Below, piece after piece: positions 1-5,136 of a stretch of DNA of 6,623 nt; position 1 is the first letter of the stretch; each line of letters begins with the position of its first letter. The stretch is from an uncultured bacterium. Lineage in GTDB: Bacteria > UBP6 > UBA1177 > JAKLFG01. The DNA is taken from contig CALITV010000162.1 in assembly GCA_938048925.1 (NCBI GenBank), forward strand, positions 1 to 6,623. The letters run 5' to 3'. The notes under the pieces were generated by a model. It ran no database searches, was not told where the DNA came from, and saw nothing but the letters and a program-made list of their open reading frames with translations. The position numbers were made by a program, and so were the translations under genes.

Positions 1-2543
1 TCGTCAACCTTGCCCAACTGTTCAACTCGTTCGCCCAGATCTACGAAGGAACGCGCGCCGTCGGCAAGCCGCACTGGTCCTCGTCGCCCATCAATCCGCT
101 CGGCCCCTATCAATCGGCCATGAACAATGTACTCTTCATGACCGGCATCGTGCCCGTAACCCAGAAGATGAGCCGCTTCTGGTTCGGCAACCTCAAGAAA
201 TACTACCTGTGGTCAGAACCGGGGAAAGAATGCGCCCTCACCGAAGACCTCACACCGGGCGGCGGCGGCGACACCTGCGTCATCAAGAAGTTCAAAAACG
301 ACGACCTTCTCGACGACTGTCTCAACGCGACCGCCGACGCCGTGAGCGGCGACAATGCCGACAGCGCCACCGAATTCAACAAGATACTCTCGGGCGGTGC
401 GGCGGCCAATCTCGCCCTGCAACTGCAGTCGTGCGGCGGTCAACCCTGCTACCGCGGCAACTCCGGCAGAACCATCTACTATGACAAGGGAGGCACTCTG
501 CGCAATCTGCGGACCGACGGCGAGGCCCAACCGCTTCTGCTCCGCGGCGATTTCAAAGTTACCAGTGAAAGCGAGGTCATCGCGATTCTTGATTATGTTT
601 ACGGTTACGATTCACAAGACCACGACAGCGACGGTAACACCACCGAACGACGAACGGATTTGGCACCACTCGTCGTGGTTGACCCCTTCCCCACCACCCC
701 GTCGAATCCACCCGCTACGCTGACCATCCCCTATAGCATCCTCGGTGCCGCCTTCCACTCCAAGCCGATCGGCGTCTATTACGGTCCTTACAACGGAAGC
801 GACAAGAGCACGAACCTGCGTATCTTCATGGCGGCGAACGACGGACTTCTCCACGCCTTCGATGGCGGAGAACGCGACGCGAGCGGCGTCTGCTGTACCG
901 CCTATGACGCGGAGGGCAACTGCACCTCGGTATGGGCAGGCGGCTGCAAAGAACAATGGGCATATATGCCGTCGGTCATCATGCCCGAACTGCGATTCAT
1001 TCGCCAAGGCGTTGACACGGTGATGTTCAACTCGACGCTCGACGGGCCGCTGTCGCTTTTCCATATAGACACCGGCAGTTGCACCGAAGGCGGACAGACG
1101 ATCACCCCCTATGACGGCGCCATCAACTGTGGCGAGATCGCCTACCTGATATTTGGCTACCGGCGCGGCATACCGCTCGAAGATTCCGAAACGGGAACCC
1201 CACAGAACTCTTACTACACCATCGTCAACATCTCCACCAAAGATTCCCCCTCCTTTGTCCAGCACATTCAACTGACGGGCCAATCGTGGTCGAAACCAAC
1301 CGTTTTTAAGATGGGCGGCGCCTACTACATGGCGTTCGGCGGCGGTTATGACCCTTGCTTCGATGCCGATGTTCCCTCGTGCACCGCGCCCACCAAGGGA
1401 TCGAAAATCCATATCTGGAAATTCGACAGCGGGTCCGGGAAGTTCGTCGAAGAATACACCTTCTGTCCGACCGGCGACACCGACCCTGTCTGCGACGCGT
1501 TCCACGACTGGCTCGTCGCATCGGTCGCCGCCGAGGCGGTCGCGGTCAACACACGCGGTCCGATGATAAAGAAAGACGGCACCGGAGACACCGAGATGCT
1601 CTACTTTCTCGACATCACCGGCACCCTCTTCCGGGTAACCAAAGAAAATGCCGGCTGGCAGATCTCCCGCCTGATGAGCATGCGAGACGCCCCAACACCG
1701 TTAAACTTCACCGAAGGGATTCGCCCCTATTATTCGTTCCTCACTGTCCCCCCCTACGAACAGTACAACTTCGTGCAGTTCGATGCCGACGGCGACGGCG
1801 ACATTTCACAACAGAAAGATGTCCGCATCGTACCGGTGCCTATCGTGACCGGACACATCGTCAATCCCAAGGAGATAGGAGTTCAATACGAGATCGTCGT
1901 GTTCTACGACCGTCGCCCCAACTACGCGGCCGGATTTACCACCATCCCGGTTGCCCCGCCTTTCAATCCCGTGAGATACTCGGCCGGTTCGAACCAGTTC
2001 CTCGACATGACCAACGCCATCGAAAACGACTCCATCGTACACTCCTATACCCAAGGAGGCACCGGGTATCAGCACCTTCGCCGCGGCTACCGGATATCGT
2101 TCCGACCGAACCCCTTCTCCACGAGCGGCTGGAACGCTGCCGGAGACACCATCGCCAACTTCACCGTCGCGGGCGAAAAAGGGTTCGCCTCGCCGATCGC
2201 TTATGCCAACTGGGACTACGAATTCGCCGGACTCTTCGCAACGACCTATGCGCCCGACAACTCGGTCGGTTCCTGCTCAAATGCTGGCGTTTCATTCGTC
2301 TACTGCCGCTCCCTTCCCACCGGAGACGAACTCACCGACATCCGCTATTCGCAGTGCACCGAATGCGATGTCATCACCCTCGGCGAGGGGATGGCCGCGG
2401 CACCCACCGTGATGAAGGGAGCGCGCCACGGATGGGATGAGGTCGTCGGAGTCTCGTTCGGTGGCAATGTCGGGGTCTTTTCCGAGGAGTTGGTGCCGCC
2501 GCCCAAGACGATTCGCATAGTGAAGTGGTATGAAATCTACTAA
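1..2543 (+). CDS. pilY1: PilY1-like type IV pilus tip protein, C-terminal part (5'-partial)
   Basis: This gene encodes a PilY1/PilC-family protein, a secreted pilus-tip component that in known systems promotes pilus assembly, adhesion and surface sensing. The frame is open from base 3 with no upstream stop, so the ATG at 120 is internal. 846 residues are visible; the N-terminus and any von Willebrand A domain lie outside the window. Family landmarks in visible numbering are WFGNLKKY (60-67), ILGAAFHSKP (246-255), MAANDGLLHAFDGG (276-289, the propeller signature), QSWSKP (427-432) with GGGYDP (446-451), LYFLDITGTLFRV (533-545), an EF-hand-like calcium loop DADGDGDIS (594-602), and a C-terminal IRIVKWYEIY resembling the family's terminal 'SWREI' ending. 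About 19 cysteines, including a C297-C298-C307-C315 cluster, suggest periplasmic disulfide formation. The next gene starts 18 bases downstream, so the two are probably co-transcribed. The family assignment is strong; adhesive specificity cannot be read from the sequence. Confidence 0.9.
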   Translation, partial: VNLAQLFNSFAQIYEGTRAVGKPHWSSSPINPLGPYQSAMNNVLFMTGIVPVTQKMSRFWFGNLKKYYLWSEPGKECALTEDLTPGGGGDTCVIKKFKNDDLLDDCLNATADAVSGDNADSATEFNKILSGGAAANLALQLQSCGGQPCYRGNSGRTIYYDKGGTLRNLRTDGEAQPLLLRGDFKVTSESEVIAILDYVYGYDSQDHDSDGNTTERRTDLAPLVVVDPFPTTPSNPPATLTIPYSILGAAFHSKPIGVYYGPYNGSDKSTNLRIFMAANDGLLHAFDGGERDASGVCCTAYDAEGNCTSVWAGGCKEQWAYMPSVIMPELRFIRQGVDTVMFNSTLDGPLSLFHIDTGSCTEGGQTITPYDGAINCGEIAYLIFGYRRGIPLEDSETGTPQNSYYTIVNISTKDSPSFVQHIQLTGQSWSKPTVFKMGGAYYMAFGGGYDPCFDADVPSCTAPTKGSKIHIWKFDSGSGKFVEEYTFCPTGDTDPVCDAFHDWLVASVAAEAVAVNTRGPMIKKDGTGDTEMLYFLDITGTLFRVTKENAGWQISRLMSMRDAPTPLNFTEGIRPYYSFLTVPPYEQYNFVQFDADGDGDISQQKDVRIVPVPIVTGHIVNPKEIGVQYEIVVFYDRRPNYAAGFTTIPVAPPFNPVRYSAGSNQFLDMTNAIENDSIVHSYTQGGTGYQHLRRGYRISFRPNPFSTSGWNAAGDTIANFTVAGEKGFASPIAYANWDYEFAGLFATTYAPDNSVGSCSNAGVSFVYCRSLPTGDELTDIRYSQCTECDVITLGEGMAAAPTVMKGARHGWDEVVGVSFGGNVGVFSEELVPPPKTIRIVKWYEIY

Positions 2544-2561
2544 GAGAGGGAGAAGGAAGCG

Positions 2562-3380
2562 ATGAACCACACCCTACGACACCTCTGCGCAGCGCTCGCC
2601 TTGACGGCGGTTCTGTCGCTCCCGCTGGGGGCCGACGAAAAGGAGAAAACCGCGGTGCGCGACTCGCTCGCCTTTTTCCCTGCCATCGTCATCGTCGGAC
2701 AGGTAACGGCGGTGACCCCCTTCTCGGTGACGATACAAAACACCCGCCACCCCACCACGCTCACCTCAGAGAACCTCCAGAAACTGCTCATCCGGCTCGC
2801 CGACTCGAAGGACGACGCCGAAAGCGCCTTTCACAAGACGCTCCGCACCATCGCCATAACCCCGGACAACCACATGCAGATGGTCTTTTACTTCGATACG
2901 GTAAGCCAAGTATTCCACGACGAGGTAAACACCTATCAACAGTTCCTACCGCTTTTCTACCTCTTCAAACGCAACATCAAAGAGATGCAGGAAAATTCCA
3001 AAGACCTTTTCGAGAAGTTCGCCAAACGGCCGATCGAGTCCTATCTCTCTATTCCGTTCGTAAAGAAAATCATGCAAAATGCGTGGATCGCCGCGGTGTT
3101 CCGCATCCATCCGGAAACAAAGAAGATCGTCTATCAACATTCGCGGTTCTATGATAACTACGACGAACTCTCGGAAGACGAGTACGCCAAGACATATCTC
3201 ATCCCGCAGATAGTCGAGCGCGGCCTCACGACGACCCTCACCGTGGCGGTGGTGCGCGGACACGAATCGGAGTGGGCGAAAGAGGATGTCCATAAGAAAT
3301 ATAAAGAAACCGGCGGCGGGGCCAAGGGATGGAAACGCGGTTCGACCTCCGGTGAGACCAAAGAGGGAAGAAAGCAATGA
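2562..3380 (+). CDS. Exported protein of unknown function in the pilY2 position
   Basis: I do not recognise the family of this 272-residue protein. It begins with a likely Sec signal peptide: basic residues at 6-7, a hydrophobic core to about residue 22, and probable cleavage after LGA at 24. The predicted mature protein of about 248 residues has no cysteine, unlike its exported neighbours. It holds a hydrophobic segment (about 36-50), then a mainly helical-looking, charged region (about 68-200). It ends in a basic, Gly/Lys-rich tail (about 246-272) that looks disordered. The start is supported by AGAAGGAAG at 2551-2559, and the gene follows the pilY1 stop by 18 bases. Its stop overlaps the next pilin start as ATGA, implying translational coupling. 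Position between pilY1 and a pilE-like gene matches pilY2 in Pseudomonas, but pilY2 products are much shorter and no homology is claimed. A pilus assembly or stability role is inferred from context only. Confidence 0.85.
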   Translation: MNHTLRHLCAALALTAVLSLPLGADEKEKTAVRDSLAFFPAIVIVGQVTAVTPFSVTIQNTRHPTTLTSENLQKLLIRLADSKDDAESAFHKTLRTIAITPDNHMQMVFYFDTVSQVFHDEVNTYQQFLPLFYLFKRNIKEMQENSKDLFEKFAKRPIESYLSIPFVKKIMQNAWIAAVFRIHPETKKIVYQHSRFYDNYDELSEDEYAKTYLIPQIVERGLTTTLTVAVVRGHESEWAKEDVHKKYKETGGGAKGWKRGSTSGETKEGRKQ

Positions 3381-3895
3381 CTCGCAGCGGCACCGGATAT
3401 ACATTGATCGAACTGCTCATCGTCGTCGCGATCATCGCCATCGTCGCGGCGGTCGCGATACCTTCCTACGAAGCCTACGGGCGCAAGGGGCGCCAAGAGA
3501 ATCTCAAGGCGCAGATTCTCGAAATCGCGGCGGCGCAGGAGCGCCACTTCACGGTGCGCGGACGGTACGCCGCCGACATGCCCGATCTCGCCCCCTTCGG
3601 GCTTCCCGCCGGCGGCCAGCAGGCCGACACCGGCTGGCAGATAGGGGACTACCTGTTCCTCACCGGCGTCGTCATCAGGCAAGAGTCGGGACAAGGTTTT
3701 TGGGTCATCGGAAAGGGGAACATAGATGGAGCCGATGAATCGCTCGGCGAATGTTGGGGCTACTTCGGCCGCGGTATAAAACGACCACAAGGGGCGCACG
3801 ATGACCTTGCATGGCTCTACGACGACGCCGGCAACCAATCCAAAGAGGTGGTAACGGGATTTCCCCCGAGCGAGGTATGTACTCTGACACCATAG
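3377..3895 (+). CDS. Type IV pilin-like protein A (PilE-like minor pilin)
   Basis: This is a 172-residue prepilin with a class III signal. The seven-residue leader MTRSGTG is followed by YTLIELLIVVAIIAIVAAVAIP, so prepilin peptidase should cut between G7 and Y8, leaving Glu at mature position 5. The mature +1 residue is Tyr rather than the usual Phe. The alpha-1 helix continues into 'RQENLKAQILEIAAAQERHF', which resembles the PilE/ComP-type pattern of a leucine-rich helix, 'QER-F', and then 'RGRYA'. Two cysteines (C126 and C168) near the C-terminus could form the disulfide-bounded D-region typical of pilins. The ATG overlaps the upstream TGA in an ATGA junction, with GAGGGAAG at 3363-3370 as ribosome binding site. 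A pilin subunit is certain to a high degree. Whether it is a minor pilin (PilE-like, suggested by the neighbouring pilY1) or a pseudopilin of a related secretion system is less sure. Confidence 0.9.
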   Translation: MTRSGTGYTLIELLIVVAIIAIVAAVAIPSYEAYGRKGRQENLKAQILEIAAAQERHFTVRGRYAADMPDLAPFGLPAGGQQADTGWQIGDYLFLTGVVIRQESGQGFWVIGKGNIDGADESLGECWGYFGRGIKRPQGAHDDLAWLYDDAGNQSKEVVTGFPPSEVCTLTP

Positions 3896-3898
3896 AAG

Positions 3899-3907
3899 AA
3901 AGGAGAG
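3899..3907 (+). promoter_or_regulatory. Ribosome binding site deciding the pilin B start
   Basis: AAAGGAGAG is placed so that AGGAG ends seven bases before the ATG at 3913. It fixes the prepilin start there rather than at the longer in-frame ATG at 3811. Its strength fits a gene whose product is made in quantity, as for a pilin. Confidence 0.75.
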
Positions 3908-3912
3908 TTTCT

Positions 3913-4344
3913 ATGACGCACGACAACCATGCCTACACCGGATTCACCTTGATAGAGGTGCTCATCGTGATACTCATCGTTGCCGTTCTCGCCGCCATCG
4001 CGATACCGATGTATGCCGACTATTCCCGGAAGACAAAAGCATCCGAGGCATGGGAGGAACTTACCCACATTGCGGCGCTCCAAGAACAAATCTTCACCGA
4101 CCTGCGTCAATACGATACGAACGGAAACCTTATCACCTCCTACGGTGGCAAAACAACGGGGAAGTATTTCTCTATAGCACTGGACAACACCAACACGTGG
4201 ACTGCGTACGCGGCAGTCTGCTTCGATGGAAGAAGTTCCTGCCATGTCAACAACAATTATGATTATCTTTTTACCATCAACCGCAGCGGCTATAAAACAA
4301 GCCAACCGGCCGGCGGAGAGGCAAAACCGGGGTGGTCGCTATGA
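3913..4344 (+). CDS. Type IV pilin B (canonical prepilin, PilA/PilE-like)
   Basis: This is a 143-residue prepilin. The open frame extends back to an ATG at 3811, but that start lies inside pilin A and would put 34 extra, highly charged residues before the leader. The start at 3913 has AAAGGAGAG at 3899-3907 seven bases upstream and gives a ten-residue leader ending in Gly. The cleavage motif is textbook: G10 then FTLIEVLIVILIVAVLAAIAIP, with Phe at mature +1 and Glu at +5. The helix continues with YADYSRKTKASEAWEEL and ALQEQIF, as in short deltaproteobacterial and PilE-type pilins. C103 and C110 could form a small disulfide loop. The gene starts 17 bases after pilin A and shares little with it beyond the N-terminal helix, so the two probably have different roles. 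It could be the major pilin or another minor pilin; sequence alone does not decide. The 3' half is more AT-rich than neighbouring genes. Confidence 0.92.
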   Translation: MTHDNHAYTGFTLIEVLIVILIVAVLAAIAIPMYADYSRKTKASEAWEELTHIAALQEQIFTDLRQYDTNGNLITSYGGKTTGKYFSIALDNTNTWTAYAAVCFDGRSSCHVNNNYDYLFTINRSGYKTSQPAGGEAKPGWSL

Positions 4345-4353
4345 GAAAAGCGA

Positions 4354-4381
4354 TTGAAAAAAACGACATGCTCGATATAAT
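4354..4381 (+). promoter_or_regulatory. Near-consensus sigma-70 promoter for the DUF1566 lipoprotein
   Basis: TTGAAA at 4354-4359 (five of six matches to the TTGACA -35 box) and a perfect TATAAT at 4376-4381 are separated by 16 bases. Transcription would start near 4388-4389, giving a short leader of about 18 bases that contains the GGAGG at 4396-4400. The site sits in the only sizeable intergenic gap of the window, between the pilin B stop and the lipoprotein start, and is AT-rich in an otherwise GC-rich region. It would allow the last two genes to be expressed independently of the pilus genes. Activity is inferred from sequence match only. Confidence 0.65.
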
Positions 4382-4395
4382 AGTTCTCACCGAAT

Positions 4396-4400
4396 GGAGG
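4396..4400 (+). promoter_or_regulatory. Ribosome binding site deciding the lipoprotein start
   Basis: GGAGG lies six bases before the ATG at 4407. It supports this start over the in-frame ATG at 4341, which has no comparably strong site and would bury the lipoprotein signal 22 residues into the protein. Confidence 0.75.
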
Positions 4401-4406
4401 GACGCC

Positions 4407-5117
4407 ATGAAAGCATTCTGGGCTATGGCACTTGGGGTGCTGGTGACGCTTACCGCGTGCAACGGAGGCCACCGAGCGCCGATTATTGCTGCCGATTCCG
4501 GAGGAACCGGCACGATGACCGACGAGGAAAATACGGCGGAACCCGACGACAGCGCCGTTCCCGACAACGATAGCATGGAGCCTCGAGTGCATTTCAACGG
4601 CGAACAGCCATGGCGTGGGGTACTTCCCACCGGACAGCGAAAATGCTACGACAACGAGAAGGAGATACTCTGCCCCGAGATAAACGACCCCTTTTTCGGA
4701 CAGGACGCTCAATTCAATCAGTGGAAAACCCGCGCCTATACCGTCAACGGCGACGGCACGGTGTACGACGACGCGACCCATATCACTTGGCAGAGCGGTT
4801 ATACCTCCGGTCTCACATGGGACGAGGCCTACAGTTACTGCACCTCGCTTTCGCTCGCCGGAAAGACATGGCGCCTTCCCACCCCGCACGAACTGAAAAG
4901 CCTCATCAACTATGAGAAACTGACGGGAACACCCCCCAACGAGGTGCCCGCCCACCCGGCGACCGATTTTCCGGGCGATAATCTCAACGACTGGTTCTGG
5001 GCAACGCCGCGTCCCTACGACCCACAAACGGCGTGGATCATCTATTTCTACGACGGCTACCTCGATTACACCGCCCGGAGCAACCGTTACAGCGTCCGGT
5101 GCGTAGCGACATCGTAA
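4407..5117 (+). CDS. DUF1566 (Lcl C-terminal) domain lipoprotein
   Basis: This 236-residue protein has a lipoprotein signal ending in the lipobox LTAC, with the lipidated cysteine at 18. Asn follows the cysteine, so inner-membrane retention by Asp+2 is not indicated and an outer-membrane or surface location is likely. An acidic, probably flexible linker (about 30-60, rich in Asp, Glu and Pro) is followed by 'PTGQRKCYDN' (74-83) with C80 and C89, then a DUF1566 domain (about 108-234). That domain shows NGDGTVYDDATHITW (114-128), LTWDEAYSYC (136-145), WRLPTPHELKSL (155-166) and a final VRCVA (230-234). The related domain in the Legionella collagen-like adhesin Lcl binds glycosaminoglycans, but ligands of most DUF1566 proteins are unknown. 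The start at 4407 is chosen over an in-frame ATG at 4341 because GGAGG lies six bases upstream and it places the signal at the N-terminus. The 4341 start would also be upstream of the predicted promoter's -35 box. Confidence 0.88.
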   Translation: MKAFWAMALGVLVTLTACNGGHRAPIIAADSGGTGTMTDEENTAEPDDSAVPDNDSMEPRVHFNGEQPWRGVLPTGQRKCYDNEKEILCPEINDPFFGQDAQFNQWKTRAYTVNGDGTVYDDATHITWQSGYTSGLTWDEAYSYCTSLSLAGKTWRLPTPHELKSLINYEKLTGTPPNEVPAHPATDFPGDNLNDWFWATPRPYDPQTAWIIYFYDGYLDYTARSNRYSVRCVATS

Positions 5118-5121
5118 TTAC

Positions 5122-5129
5122 GGAGGGAG
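5122..5129 (+). promoter_or_regulatory. Ribosome binding site of the repeat/DUF1566 protein
   Basis: GGAGGGAG lies seven bases before the ATG at 5137, counted from its last base, and 4 bases after the preceding stop codon. It marks the start of a gene that has no stop codon inside the window. Confidence 0.7.
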
Positions 5130-5136
5130 AGATACC

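Noticed and set aside
612..1505. Long open frame on the - strand (297 codons) opposite pilY1
   Set aside because: It lies wholly antisense to a clear PilY1 domain, shows no recognisable motif, and is explained by the strong GC bias at third positions.
1355..2440. 361-codon open frame on the + strand in another frame of pilY1
   Set aside because: The product is extremely Arg/His/Pro-rich, typical of a shadow frame in GC-rich coding DNA, and conserved PilY1 motifs are in the other frame.
3158..3838. 226-codon open frame on the - strand across the unknown gene and pilin A
   Set aside because: It overlaps two well-supported + strand genes with good ribosome binding sites and has no recognisable features.
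3811..3912. Longer N-terminus for pilin B starting at 3811
   Set aside because: It would overlap pilin A, add 34 mostly charged residues before the prepilin leader, and ignore the strong AGGAG site before 3913.
4332..4406. Longer N-terminus for the DUF1566 lipoprotein starting at 4332 or at 4341 (ATGA overlap with the pilin B stop)
   Set aside because: It would place the lipobox signal more than 20 residues into the protein, and the GGAGG and promoter both point to the start at 4407. Some coupled translation from 4341 is not excluded.
4290..5027. 245-codon open frame on the - strand opposite the lipoprotein
   Set aside because: Antisense to a recognisable lipobox and DUF1566 domain; no domain or start signal supports it.
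5118..5136. Possible terminator between the lipoprotein and the repeat protein
   Set aside because: The 19-base gap is filled by the ribosome binding site and has no hairpin or T run.
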